NCBI RefSeq assembly: GCF_946479965.1
Contig: NZ_CAMLHX010000051.1
Span: 1-30,741 of the forward strand
Length of the DNA stretch: 30,741 nucleotides
Reading direction: 5' to 3'
DNA from: an uncultured Mucilaginibacter sp.
GTDB taxonomy: Bacteria; Bacteroidota; Bacteroidia; Sphingobacteriales; Sphingobacteriaceae
The translations under genes were made by a program, and so were the position numbers. A model generated the notes under the pieces. The model worked only from the letters and a program-made list of their open reading frames with translations. It did not search any database and had not been told where the DNA came from. Below are positions 1 through 7,467 of this stretch, one piece after another; within the stretch, counting starts at the first letter, position 1; every line of letters starts with the position of its first letter.

Positions 1-47
1 GACCACCGAGATCTACACTCTTTCCCTACACGACGCTCTTCCGATCT
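1..47 (+). other. Illumina TruSeq/P5 adapter remnant (not genomic)
   Basis: These 47 bases match the 3' part of the Illumina TruSeq universal adapter, ending in the diagnostic GACGCTCTTCCGATCT. The sequence is synthetic and marks an untrimmed contig end. Genomic sequence begins at 48, in the middle of a minus-strand gene. Any reading frame or motif within the first 47 bases should be ignored. Confidence 0.98.
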
Positions 48-515
48 ATTTTGTATCAATGGTTTTGCAGGGCCATCAGCTTTGCCATCGTTGTTTTTAT
101 CCTCAAAAACAACCAGGTCCATACCTGTTGCCAGGCCGCTTTGTGTCGAAAAAGTGGCGTGCAATACAAATACCTGGTTACCGCTGGCAATAATACCACG
201 TGGGTTATTAACTGCCGCAAACTCTATATGCTCATCGGCTTTGCCATCATTATCTTTGTCAATCAATTTTATAATACGCCCGTAGCCCGGTTTTTTGCCT
301 AATGACCCCATCATATCAACCCCAACATAAACTTCGCCTGTAGGTGCAACCGCCAAACATGCGGGACTTGGCGTAACATCCGGACCGGCGAATGATGTAA
401 TGGTTAATTCGGGTGGCAGAACCGATAATGGTGCAGATTGCGTGGAATCAAAAGAGCCTTTTATCCCCAGAAATAATACCAGCGCTACAAATAAACTTAA
501 GGCGTATTTTAACAT
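48..515 (-). CDS. Secreted beta-propeller protein, GSDH/PQQ-dehydrogenase-like, 3' truncated by contig end
   Basis: An open frame runs from ATG (complement of 513-515) without a stop to the adapter junction, giving 156 codons; the C-terminus is missing. The first 25 or so residues are a hydrophobic export signal (MLKYALSLFVALVLFLGIKG). Then comes a propeller-blade-like stretch with LAVAPTGEVYVGVD, and two Asp-rich calcium-loop-like motifs, DKDNDGKADEH and DKNNDGKADGP, about 50 residues apart. That combination is typical of the large PQQ-dependent sugar dehydrogenase-like or membrane-bound dehydrogenase proteins common in Bacteroidota, which often carry a C-terminal cytochrome c domain. That part, if present, lies beyond the window, so the enzymatic role is inference. 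The gene begins 68 bp beyond the end of the isc operon terminator and appears to be a separate transcription unit. Confidence 0.8.
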
Positions 516-583
516 GATAACAGGTTTATATTTAGTTAAAGATAATTTAACAAAGGGTGAAAATAAGGAAAGGAAATTGGATT

Positions 584-615
584 AAACAAAAAAAGCGCCC
601 CATTGGGAGCGCTTT
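584..615 (-). terminator. Rho-independent terminator of the isc operon
   Basis: AAAGCGC (592-598) pairs with GCGCTTT (609-615). Three further C-G pairs close the stem around one bulged base, leaving a tight 3-nt loop. On the minus strand the stem is followed by a T-rich run (A-rich at 584-594 on the plus strand). It lies about 20 bp past the iscA stop and so ends the iscSUA transcript. Confidence 0.85.
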
Positions 616-635
616 AAATAGCTATGTATATAATA

Positions 636-962
636 TTATACCGAGAAACTTTCCCCACAGCCGCATGTACGGCTGGCGTTAGGGTTGTTAAAGGCAAAGC
701 CCTTACCATTTAACCCGTCGCTAAAGTCAAGCTCCGTGCCTGCCAGGTATAAAAAAGATTTCATATCCAGCGCGAAGCGAATTCCCCTGTCTTCAAAAAA
801 CTGGTCGCCCGTTTTTTCTTCGTTATCAAAATCAAGGTTGTACGATAACCCTGAACAACCCCCGCCCTGAACAGATACCCTCAGAAAATACGAAGCATCA
901 AGCCCCGAATCCTGCATCAGGTGGTCTATTTTTTCCTTTGCTTTATCAGTTATAGTTACCAT
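636..962 (-). CDS. iscA: Iron-sulfur cluster assembly protein IscA (HesB/A-type carrier)
   Basis: This is a 108-residue A-type Fe-S carrier, the usual family length (about 107). It takes iron or nascent clusters and passes them to apo-proteins in the cytoplasm. The three conserved cysteines are present: C36 in GGGCSG, and C100 and C102 in the C-terminal TCGCGESF. I use the ATG at 962 (MVTITDKAKEKI). An upstream TTG at 980 would add six residues that are encoded by the repeat array and is unlikely. The gene is last in the minus-strand order iscS-iscU-iscA. It is separated from iscU by a 142-bp gap filled by a tandem and inverted word repeat, and is followed by a strong terminator. Confidence 0.93.
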   Translation of the reverse strand: MVTITDKAKEKIDHLMQDSGLDASYFLRVSVQGGGCSGLSYNLDFDNEEKTGDQFFEDRGIRFALDMKSFLYLAGTELDFSDGLNGKGFAFNNPNASRTCGCGESFSV

Positions 963-971
963 TTTGTTTAT

Positions 972-1100
972 TAGTATCAAGTAGTTAGTATCAAGTATCT
1001 AGTACTTGGTATCAAGTAGCTAGTATCAAGTAGGTAGACAAATGGCCTGCTATACAACAGACGGTAAATCTTGCTACTTGATACTAACTACTTACTACTA
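972..1100. repeat. 14-bp tandem word array with inverted copy, between iscU and iscA
   Basis: Near-identical 14-bp units based on TAGTATCAAGTAG start at 972, 986, 1007 and 1021, with a 7-bp partial unit at 1000. After about 38 bp of unrelated sequence the reverse complement appears (TACTTGATACTA, 1075-1086), followed by degenerate ACTACT words to 1100. The inverted copy can pair over about 12 bp with several of the upstream units. The array lies inside the isc operon, so it would be transcribed. Its function is unknown. Confidence 0.85.
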
Positions 1101-1104
1101 AAAA

Positions 1105-1518
1105 TTAGTGGTGTGATTTTTCAAGCTCTAAAGCTTCCATACCGTTTTTAACGCGGTAATCGTTAATGGCTGCTTTAATAGCGTCTTCTGCCAAAACTGA
1201 GCAGTGAATTTTTACCGGTGGTAAAGCCAGTTCCTCAACAATATCCATGTTGTCAATCTTCATGGCATCGTCAATGGTTTTGCCTTTTAGCCACTCAGTA
1301 GCTAATGATGATGACGCGATAGCAGAGCCGCAGCCAAAAGTTTTGAACTTAGCATCGGTTATTACGTTGTCTTCGCCAACCTCTATCTGCAGACGCATTA
1401 CGTCGCCGCACTCAGGTGCACCAACCAGGCCGGTACCTACTTTATGACTGCTTTTGTCTAAAGTACCAACGTTGCGTGGGTTAGTGTAATGATCAATTAC
1501 TTTATCTGAATAAGCCAT
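1105..1518 (-). CDS. iscU: Fe-S cluster scaffold protein IscU
   Basis: At 137 residues this matches IscU length. It is the scaffold on which IscS-delivered sulfur and iron are assembled into [2Fe-2S] clusters. The three cluster ligand cysteines are C37 (GAPECGD), C63 (FGCGSA) and C106 (IHCSVLAEDA), with the conserved Asp D39. The LPPVK motif recognised by the HscA chaperone is intact at residues 99-103, immediately before C106. The gene lies between iscS and iscA on the same strand, so the three products form one pathway. No hscA, hscB, fdx or iscR is present in this window, so any chaperone partner must be encoded elsewhere. Confidence 0.96.
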   Translation of the reverse strand: MAYSDKVIDHYTNPRNVGTLDKSSHKVGTGLVGAPECGDVMRLQIEVGEDNVITDAKFKTFGCGSAIASSSLATEWLKGKTIDDAMKIDNMDIVEELALPPVKIHCSVLAEDAIKAAINDYRVKNGMEALELEKSHH

Positions 1519-1533
1519 TTTCTTTTAATTTTT

Positions 1534-1629
1534 GAATTAGTGATTGAGTGAATTAGTGATTTTCCCCAAATCACTCTTTAATTTTTATCTATATATAAAT
1601 CCGAAATCGAACATTCGAAATTCGAAATC
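1534..1629. repeat. Word repeats between iscS and iscU (16-bp and 7-bp periods)
   Basis: GAATTAGTGATT occurs twice at a 16-bp interval (1534-1545 and 1550-1561), followed by a partly inverted AATCACT. After a short AT stretch comes a 7-bp period array: CGAAATC (1602), GAACATT (1609), CGAAATT (1616) and CGAAATC (1623). The block fills almost the whole 115-bp gap between iscS and iscU. Its function is unknown. Confidence 0.75.
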
Positions 1630-1633
1630 AAAA

Positions 1634-2845
1634 TTAGTGTTCCGCCCACTCAATTGAGTCGAGGTCGATACCTTCTTTAAACATCTCCCAAAGCGGCGAC
1701 ATGTTACGGAGGTTGGTAACCGCTGTTTTGGTTACTTCAATTGCGTAATCAACTTCCTCTTCGGTAGTGAATCTGCCTAAGCCAAAACGTATCGAAGAGT
1801 GTGCCAAATCGTCGCTCAAACCTAAACTTTTTAATACGTATGATGGCTCTAATGATGCTGATGTACACGCAGAACCGGATGATACTGCCAGGTCTTTCAT
1901 GGCCATCATCAAACCTTCGCCTTCAACATATTTAAAGCTGATGTTAGCTACATGCGGTAAACGGTGTTCAACATTGCCGTTTACATAGCTCTCTTCCAAC
2001 ACGGTTACACCGGCTTGTAATTTATCGCGCAGGGCTGATAAACGTTTTGCTTCGCTTTCCATTTCCAGTAAACAAAGCTCGCAAGCTTTACCTAAGCCAA
2101 CAATACCCGGTACGTTCAAAGTGCCTGAACGCATGCCACGCTCATGTCCGCCACCGTCCATTTGAGCGGTAACTTTAACACGTGGTCCTTTACGGCGAAC
2201 GTATAAAGCGCCAACGCCTTTAGGTCCGTAAAATTTATGTGCCGATAAAGCCAAAAGGTCAATGCCATCTTTGTTAACATCAACAGGTACTTTACCAACG
2301 GCTTGTACAGCGTCAGTCATAAACAAAGCGCCATGTTTGTGGGCTATGTCTGATATTTCTTTAACGGGTTGTATAACACCGATTTCGTTGTTGCCGTACA
2401 TTACCGATACCAGGATGGTTTCGGGCGTCATGGCAGCTTCTAACAAAGCAAGATCAACCAGCCCGTCTTCTTTAACAGGCAGGTAAGTAACCTTTCCGCC
2501 TAATTTTTCAACGTGCTTGCAGGCGTCCAATACTGCTTTATGCTCGGTAACCGTTGTTATAATGTGGTTACCTTTTTCTTTATACATTTCGAAAACGCCC
2601 TTGATAGCCAGGTTGTCCGACTCGGTAGCGCCCGAAGTAAAAATGATCTCTTTCTCGCTTGCACCTATTAATTTTGCTACCTGCTCGCGCGCATAATCAA
2701 CCGCCTCTTCGGCAACCCAACCAAAGTGGTGGTTGCGGCTTGCTGCGTTACCAAACTTATTGGTAAAATAAGGCAGCATAGCTTCAAGCACCCGTGGGTC
2801 CATCGGAGTAGTAGCATTGTTATCAAGGTATATTGGCAATTCCAT
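1634..2845 (-). CDS. iscS: Cysteine desulfurase IscS
   Basis: A 403-residue PLP enzyme that converts cysteine to alanine and donates persulfide sulfur to IscU. The catalytic set is complete: H102 (TVTEHKAV), PLP lysine K204 ([10 protein letters not shown]) and persulfide cysteine C327 in [10 protein letters not shown]. The LDNNATTP N-terminal motif and the C-terminal tail ending IEWAEH are IscS-like, and the length is within one residue of E. coli IscS. I chose the ATG at 2845 ([10 protein letters not shown]). An in-frame extension to 2911 would add 22 residues and overlap the promoter element. It is first in the minus-strand isc operon and divergent from the epimerase gene. Confidence 0.96.
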   Translation of the reverse strand: MELPIYLDNNATTPMDPRVLEAMLPYFTNKFGNAASRNHHFGWVAEEAVDYAREQVAKLIGASEKEIIFTSGATESDNLAIKGVFEMYKEKGNHIITTVTEHKAVLDACKHVEKLGGKVTYLPVKEDGLVDLALLEAAMTPETILVSVMYGNNEIGVIQPVKEISDIAHKHGALFMTDAVQAVGKVPVDVNKDGIDLLALSAHKFYGPKGVGALYVRRKGPRVKVTAQMDGGGHERGMRSGTLNVPGIVGLGKACELCLLEMESEAKRLSALRDKLQAGVTVLEESYVNGNVEHRLPHVANISFKYVEGEGLMMAMKDLAVSSGSACTSASLEPSYVLKSLGLSDDLAHSSIRFGLGRFTTEEEVDYAIEVTKTAVTNLRNMSPLWEMFKEGIDLDSIEWAEH

Positions 2846-2870
2846 AATTGTACTTAATCTAATATTAATA

Positions 2871-2878
2871 CAAATATA
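2871..2878 (-). promoter_or_regulatory. Bacteroidota -7 element for the isc operon
   Basis: Read on the minus strand this is TATATTTG, an exact match to the Bacteroidota -7 consensus TAnnTTTG, 25 bp upstream of the iscS ATG. No clear TTG -33 box is seen at the usual spacing, so the assignment rests on the -7 element alone. Confidence 0.5.
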
Positions 2879-2941
2879 TGCATCTTTATTTAAAATCATT
2901 CTATGCAACACCGCTAAGCAAATAATTTACAATATTTGGAC

Positions 2942-3340
2942 ATGAACAAAGTTGAGCATATAGGCATTGCGGTAAATAACATGGCGACTGCTGTTTCGCT
3001 GTATGAAAAATTGCTTAATACAACTGTTTACAAAACCGAAGTCGTGGCAAGCGAGCAGGTTAAAACGGCCTTTTTGCAAAGTGGCCCCAATAAGATAGAG
3101 CTGTTAGAAGCGCTGTCTGACGATAGTGCTATAGCTAAGTTTATAGAGAAAAAGGGCGAGGGGGTACACCACATAGCTTTTGAGGTGGATGATATTGTTG
3201 CGGAAATGGCCCGGTTAAAAAGCGAAGGTTTTATTTTGTTAAGCGACGAGCCTAAAACCGGTGCCGATAATAAGTTGGTTTGTTTTGTGCATCCGAAGAG
3301 TGCTGGTGGGGTGCTGGTGGAGTTGGTGCAGAGTATTTAG
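2942..3340 (+). CDS. mce: Methylmalonyl-CoA epimerase
   Basis: A 132-residue single-chain glyoxalase/VOC fold protein. It interconverts the R and S epimers of methylmalonyl-CoA in the propionate-succinate route. Visible family signatures are KVEHIGIAVNN at the start, GEGVHHIAFEVDDI in the middle and GVLVELVQ at the C-terminus. These supply the His, His and Glu metal ligands expected of the family. The ATG at 2942 gives the canonical MNKVEHIGIAV start; a TTG two codons earlier is possible but not needed. It is divergent from iscS across a 96-bp gap. No mutase gene is adjacent. Confidence 0.92.
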   Translation: MNKVEHIGIAVNNMATAVSLYEKLLNTTVYKTEVVASEQVKTAFLQSGPNKIELLEALSDDSAIAKFIEKKGEGVHHIAFEVDDIVAEMARLKSEGFILLSDEPKTGADNKLVCFVHPKSAGGVLVELVQSI

Positions 3341-3448
3341 TGGGCCGTTGTTTGAATTGAAATTTTTCGAGAATTGCGGATTGCAAGAGAAAAAATTCTT
3401 GTTCCAACTTAGTTAAATATTTATAATTTTAATCCTAGAATCCTTGTC

Positions 3449-4498
3449 ATGATAATTAAACCAATATCACGCCTTTTTATTTTCCTCTTCCTTTTAGCAG
3501 CAAGTTTAAATTGCCGTTCGCAAGGAATAACCGAATTTGAGATTAAATTACCTGAACAGCCTACAGCGGGTGCTAAATATGGTAAATTCAGGTTTGTTGA
3601 TCAACGAAGTAGTTTAATGTATATGGGTTTTGTGCAAACAGGTGGGTTTAACCGGAAGTCTATGGTTGTAGAAAAGGACCCAATTGAATTACAGCTGACA
3701 AATGTATTTAATGTTTTAGCCGATAAACAAAAAAGCGAGGAACTGTTGTTTCAATTAAGATATTGCAATTTTTCAGAGCAAAGCTCGTCATTTAGCGAGC
3801 ACGGATACTTTGCTTTAAGAGCCAGATTATATGGCAAACGAGGAGATTTGTACCAAGTTATCTTAAGCATCGACACTTTGATAACGGTTTCGGCCATGGA
3901 TGTTACTAATAAGTTGCTAAAAACCGCCGGCGAATCAATGATTGATTTAATTGCTTCTGGTTTAAAAAGGGATCCGGCTGGCATAACGTATACGTTCAAC
4001 GATATTGTTAAAATTGACAGTTTGGAAAAGGCAGATTTGCCCGCATATAAAAATTCTACCCTGTTGGATGGAATTTACTTAAATTCTGGTTCTTTTTTAA
4101 AGCAGCAGCCAGATGCATTAATTAGTTCAGCAAAAAATGATGAGAAAAATATTTCAGCATACACCACAAATGAGCAAGGGAGCGAAAAAAAAGTGAAAGC
4201 TACGGATTGCTATGCGATAGTTTATCAAGGCAAACTTTACATTTCTTATTCGAAAATTTTTTATTACCTAAGCAAGGAAAATAATGATTTTACGCTTACC
4301 GCAAACATTCCTATCGGAACAGATCCTTATTCAGGGACATTTGTTACTTCAACAAATTATGGTATGACGGGTGGAATGAATGGTGGAGCTATAGGTGGTT
4401 TGATCGGTGCAACTGTAGATGTAGCGATGAGGCCGACACAAAAAGGGCTTTGGGTGAAACTTGATCACATAAGCGGCAGGCTAATGATAGTATATTAA
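3449..4498 (+). CDS. Secreted protein of unknown function, 349 aa
   Basis: I do not recognise this family. The N-terminus is a clear export signal (basic MIIKPISR, then a hydrophobic [11 protein letters not shown]), with likely cleavage just after RSQG. The mature part is mixed alpha/beta with no repeats. Near the C-terminus is a Gly-rich, mildly hydrophobic segment ([19 protein letters not shown], about residues 310-328), resembling the glycine-zipper-like stretches of some lipid-associated proteins, followed by a short [15 protein letters not shown] tail. The gene stands alone between mce and rpmE, on the same strand as both. It is AT-richer and more lysine/serine-rich than its housekeeping neighbours, which suggests lineage-specific content. 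Export is well supported; function is not. Confidence 0.8.
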   Translation: MIIKPISRLFIFLFLLAASLNCRSQGITEFEIKLPEQPTAGAKYGKFRFVDQRSSLMYMGFVQTGGFNRKSMVVEKDPIELQLTNVFNVLADKQKSEELLFQLRYCNFSEQSSSFSEHGYFALRARLYGKRGDLYQVILSIDTLITVSAMDVTNKLLKTAGESMIDLIASGLKRDPAGITYTFNDIVKIDSLEKADLPAYKNSTLLDGIYLNSGSFLKQQPDALISSAKNDEKNISAYTTNEQGSEKKVKATDCYAIVYQGKLYISYSKIFYYLSKENNDFTLTANIPIGTDPYSGTFVTSTNYGMTGGMNGGAIGGLIGATVDVAMRPTQKGLWVKLDHISGRLMIVY

Positions 4499-4538
4499 AA
4501 ATTATCAAAATACTATTTTACAAAACCAAAACATTTAC

Positions 4539-4546
4539 TACATTTG
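4539..4546 (+). promoter_or_regulatory. Bacteroidota -7 element for rpmE
   Basis: TACATTTG matches TAnnTTTG exactly, 25 bp upstream of the bL31 start codon. The region about 20 bp further upstream is AT-rich without an exact TTG box. Confidence 0.5.
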
Positions 4547-4571
4547 CACCTCTTTTATAAGAAGTAAAGCA

Positions 4572-4820
4572 ATGAAGAAAGATCTGCATCCATCAAATTA
4601 TAGATTAGTTGTATTTAAAGATATGTCTAACGACTACTCTTTTATCACTAAATCATGCATCGACACCCGCGAAACTGTAAAGTGGGAAGACGGTAACGAA
4701 TATCCATTAGTAAAACTCGAAATTTCGCATACTTCGCACCCTTTCTATACCGGTAAAATGAAACTGGTTGATACTGCTGGTCGTATCGATAAATTCCGTA
4801 CACGTTACGCTAAAAAGTAA
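4572..4820 (+). CDS. rpmE: 50S ribosomal protein bL31, type B
   Basis: An 82-residue large-subunit ribosomal protein, with the family start [17 protein letters not shown] and the [10 protein letters not shown] motif. It lacks the CxxC zinc-ribbon cysteines of the zinc-binding C+ type; the only cysteine is in SCIDTRET. Its length also fits the zinc-independent type B form standard in Bacteroidota. It has its own promoter-like element upstream and a strong terminator 20 bp downstream, so it is probably monocistronic. Confidence 0.96.
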   Translation: MKKDLHPSNYRLVVFKDMSNDYSFITKSCIDTRETVKWEDGNEYPLVKLEISHTSHPFYTGKMKLVDTAGRIDKFRTRYAKK

Positions 4821-4840
4821 TAACGTTATAAATTATTTGA

Positions 4841-4872
4841 AAGTCCCTGGCCTTTGCTTCGGGACTTTTTTT
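4841..4872 (+). terminator. Rho-independent terminator of rpmE
   Basis: A perfect 7-bp stem, AAGTCCC (4841-4847) with GGGACTT (4861-4867), has a 13-nt loop and runs into a T-rich tail reaching about 4878. It overlaps the region just upstream of the next gene, which argues against any glmU start before 4884. Confidence 0.85.
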
Positions 4873-4883
4873 ATTTTTGTTGC

Positions 4884-6071
4884 ATGGCAATTATCCTGTT
4901 TGACGATAACTCGCATCAAACTTTATTACCGTTAACATATACCCGCCCCGTTGCCGACCTACGGATAGGCATACTTACTATTGCCGAAAAATGGGCAAAA
5001 TACTTCGATTTAGGCTATTCTTTTAGCACTGCTGATTATCTGCAAGAGAAATTTCCGATGCAAATAGAGGAGCGTAATCTGTTCATCAATGGATCGGTTT
5101 GCCCTGATAATGAGTTGCACGAGGCCATTCTGAAGCTGCATGGCTCGGAAGCATTGGTCAAAGATGACCTGTTTATCGCCGCTAAGTTAAACCAACAGGA
5201 TGCTGAGAAATTTGATGCCGCCAATTTATCAGCATATAAAATTGTTGATTATGCAGGTGAGCCCGTAACCGTAAAATATCCTGAAGACATTTTCAAAAAG
5301 AACGATATTGAACTGCGTAAGGATTTTAAGCTCCTTACAGAGGGCCGTACCAGCGCAGCCATATCATCAACCAATGTAATTATTGGTAATGATTTTTTTG
5401 CTGAAGAAGGGGCAGTGGCTGAATGTTCTACTTTTAACACTACCAGCGGACCAATCTATCTAGGTAAGCATACTGAGGTTTGGGAAGGTACCCACATACG
5501 CGGTCCGTTTGCTTTATGCGAGCATTCGCAGGTGAAGATGGGCGGTAAAATTTATGGTGCCACTACCGTCGGTCCATGCTCACGGGTAGGGGGCGAGATT
5601 AGCAATGCGGTGATATGGGGCTACTCATCCAAAGGACATGATGGCTTTTTAGGTAATTCGGTTTTGGGCGAATGGTGCAATATTGGTGCTGATACCAATA
5701 ACTCCAACCTTAAAAATAATTATGGCGAAGTGAAACTGTGGGATTACCCATCAAGGCACTTCCGTAAAACCGGCCTGCAATTTTGCGGCCTCATAATGGG
5801 CGACCATTCAAAATGCGGCATAAACACCATGTTTAATACCGGTACGGTGGTAGGGGTGAGTGCTAATATTTTTGGATCGGGCATGCCATTAAACTTTGTA
5901 CCCGATTTTGCCTGGGGTGGTGGAACAGACTTTGGCACTTATTCGCTTAAAAAAATGTTTGAAACCGCCGAACTCGTATACGTTCGCCGTGACCGAACTT
6001 TTGAAGAAACAGAAAAACGCATCCTGGAAAAAGTTTTTGAACTGACGAAGGAGTATAGAGAGATATTTTAA
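4884..6071 (+). CDS. Alternate-type GlmU: UDP-GlcNAc diphosphorylase / glucosamine-1-P acetyltransferase family
   Basis: A 395-residue two-domain sugar-phosphate protein. The N-terminal half, from MAIILFDDNSHQTLLPLTYTRPVADLR, is a divergent nucleotidyltransferase-like domain. The C-terminal half (roughly residues 165-365) is a left-handed beta-helix of hexapeptide repeats with motifs such as IGNDFFAEEGAV, GKHTEVWEGTHI and GEWCNIGADTNN. This arrangement matches the Bacteroidota family annotated as an alternate GlmU, thought to make UDP-GlcNAc for peptidoglycan and LPS; activity of this member is inferred. The ATG at 4884 is preferred because upstream codons lie inside the rpmE terminator. tpiA follows 86 bp downstream on the same strand. 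Confidence 0.85.
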   Translation: MAIILFDDNSHQTLLPLTYTRPVADLRIGILTIAEKWAKYFDLGYSFSTADYLQEKFPMQIEERNLFINGSVCPDNELHEAILKLHGSEALVKDDLFIAAKLNQQDAEKFDAANLSAYKIVDYAGEPVTVKYPEDIFKKNDIELRKDFKLLTEGRTSAAISSTNVIIGNDFFAEEGAVAECSTFNTTSGPIYLGKHTEVWEGTHIRGPFALCEHSQVKMGGKIYGATTVGPCSRVGGEISNAVIWGYSSKGHDGFLGNSVLGEWCNIGADTNNSNLKNNYGEVKLWDYPSRHFRKTGLQFCGLIMGDHSKCGINTMFNTGTVVGVSANIFGSGMPLNFVPDFAWGGGTDFGTYSLKKMFETAELVYVRRDRTFEETEKRILEKVFELTKEYREIF

Positions 6072-6083
6072 TATTAGTGAGTA

Positions 6084-6141
6084 GTTGATTGTGTTAAATA
6101 GTGAATGGTTAACTCAATCAACCTAAAACAACTCAATCAAC
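6084..6141. repeat. Inverted word repeat between glmU and tpiA
   Basis: GTTGATTGTGTT (6084-6095) is followed by two copies of its near-perfect reverse complement, AACTCAATCAAC (6111-6122 and 6130-6141), and then a partial AATCAAC. Either inverted copy can pair with the first word over 12 bp with one mismatch. There is no T-run, so it does not look like a simple terminator. Confidence 0.75.
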
Positions 6142-6157
6142 ATAATCAACCAAAGAA

Positions 6158-6922
6158 ATGAGAAAAAAAATTGTTGCCGGTAACTGGAAAATGAATATGG
6201 ATTACAACGAGGGTTTGTCCTTGTTTTCTGAAGTGATCAATATGGTTAAAGACGAAGCTACCGGCCACCAGCAGGCTGTGGTATGCAGTCCGTTTATTCA
6301 TTTGCACAGTCTGGCACAACTGGCTAAAGGCTACGCTAACGTATCAGTAGGTGCTCAAAACGCGCATCAAAATGAATCGGGTGCGTTTACCGGCGAAACC
6401 TCCGCAAAAATGATAAAATCTGTAGGTGCAGAATACGTTATCCTGGGCCACTCAGAGCGCCGCCAGTATTTTGGTGAAAGCAACGAACTGCTGGCTAAGA
6501 AAACTGATACCGCATTAGCTAATGATCTTAAACCCATCTTCTGTATAGGCGAAACCTTGCAAGAGCGCGAGGCTAATGAGCATTTCGGTATTATAAAAAG
6601 TCAGTTGATTGAAGGTGTTTTTCATTTAGATGAAACTGCTTTTGCCAAAATAGTTATAGCTTATGAGCCTGTTTGGGCCATTGGCACCGGTGTTACCGCG
6701 TCATCAGCGCAGGCGCAGGAGATCCACGCTTTTATCCGCAAAGAAATTGCTGCTAAGTACAGCCAGGCTGTGGCAGATGCTACTACCATTTTATACGGCG
6801 GCAGCTGCAACCCTAAAAACGCTGCCGAACTATTTGCCCAGGCAGATATTGACGGTGGTTTAATAGGCGGCGCGTCTCTAAAATCGCGCGATTTTACGGA
6901 TATAGTAAAGGCGTTTAACTAG
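6158..6922 (+). CDS. tpiA: Triosephosphate isomerase
   Basis: A 254-residue TIM-barrel glycolytic enzyme interconverting dihydroxyacetone phosphate and glyceraldehyde-3-phosphate. All catalytic landmarks are present: N9 and K11 in AGNWKMN, H98 in ILGHSERR, and general base E170 in AYEPVWAIGTG. The phosphate-gripping LYGGSCNP and GGLIGGASL motifs are near the C-terminus. Length is normal for the family. It follows the alternate glmU and precedes a small membrane protein gene, with word repeats in both gaps. Confidence 0.98.
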   Translation: MRKKIVAGNWKMNMDYNEGLSLFSEVINMVKDEATGHQQAVVCSPFIHLHSLAQLAKGYANVSVGAQNAHQNESGAFTGETSAKMIKSVGAEYVILGHSERRQYFGESNELLAKKTDTALANDLKPIFCIGETLQEREANEHFGIIKSQLIEGVFHLDETAFAKIVIAYEPVWAIGTGVTASSAQAQEIHAFIRKEIAAKYSQAVADATTILYGGSCNPKNAAELFAQADIDGGLIGGASLKSRDFTDIVKAFN

Positions 6923-6933
6923 TTAGGGATTAG

Positions 6934-6995
6934 GATGAAGATTAAAGATTGGTGGATAACAAACAAAAACTGATCTTTAATCTTTATTCTTCATC
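6934..6995. repeat. Inverted word repeat downstream of tpiA
   Basis: GATGAAGATTAAAGAT (6934-6949) is matched by ATCTTTAATC (6973-6982) and, after a 7-bp insertion, TTCATC (6990-6995). The arms can form a bulged stem. It lies between the tpiA stop and the start of the membrane protein gene. Confidence 0.7.
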
Positions 6996-7008
6996 TTTTA
7001 ACCCGGCC

Positions 7009-7467
7009 ATGAAAACCCTGCTAAAGCTCTTCCTCCCAACATTTATCCCGTACATGATATTTGCGAGGTATACTAAGTTGGACGACGCGCACAGGCATAT
7101 TACAGAGCAAATAACCGAGATCTCGCTTACCAGTTTAATGTATTATTTCTGGCAATTGGGTTGGTTTATATACCCCATATTATTTCTCACCCAATACGTA
7201 GTCGTACTTCCCATTTGGGATAAACTGAATGCCAGGTTGTTCCGGGCTATGTTTATTACTTTGCTTTGGGTGTTGTCGGCAAGTTTGCTGTTATCCGTTG
7301 GTGTTAGCTATGTAATTTGGGATACAACGTTGGGCACAGACAGTCTGTACAGGTCAATCGGCGCGCTGTTTGGTGTGCAGGGAATGTACTGGCTCATCAA
7401 CATATTACTATTATTTATTATTGACTTTATAGCTCAAAAAGCAAAAAAGGAAAAAATTGAAGAATGA
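7009..7467 (+). CDS. Small integral membrane protein, unknown function
   Basis: A 152-residue protein with three or four hydrophobic segments: around residues 5-20, 43-70, 76-103 and 118-143. A lysine-rich C-terminal tail (QKAKKEKIEE) probably lies in the cytoplasm. I do not recognise a family. I use the ATG at 7009, because an in-frame start at 6949 would translate the inverted repeat. The stop overlaps the start of prmA by 4 bp (ATGA), so the two are translationally coupled. Whether it works with PrmA is unknown. Confidence 0.75.
   Translation: MKTLLKLFLPTFIPYMIFARYTKLDDAHRHITEQITEISLTSLMYYFWQLGWFIYPILFLTQYVVVLPIWDKLNARLFRAMFITLLWVLSASLLLSVGVSYVIWDTTLGTDSLYRSIGALFGVQGMYWLINILLLFIIDFIAQKAKKEKIEE

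Noticed and set aside
51..302. Plus-strand open frame with hydrophobic residues near the contig start
   Set aside because: It runs antisense to the truncated propeller gene, which has a clear signal peptide and motifs; it has no family features of its own.
972..1100. CRISPR array
   Set aside because: Units are 14 bp, adjacent and without unique spacers of uniform length, and no cas genes are present.
2930..2938. Promoter immediately before mce (AATATTTG)
   Set aside because: It matches the -7 consensus only partly and lies so close to the ATG that the transcript would be leaderless; no -33 box supports it.
6072..6157. Simple terminator after glmU
   Set aside because: A stem can form from the inverted words, but there is no T-run and the second inverted copy is unexplained by a terminator.
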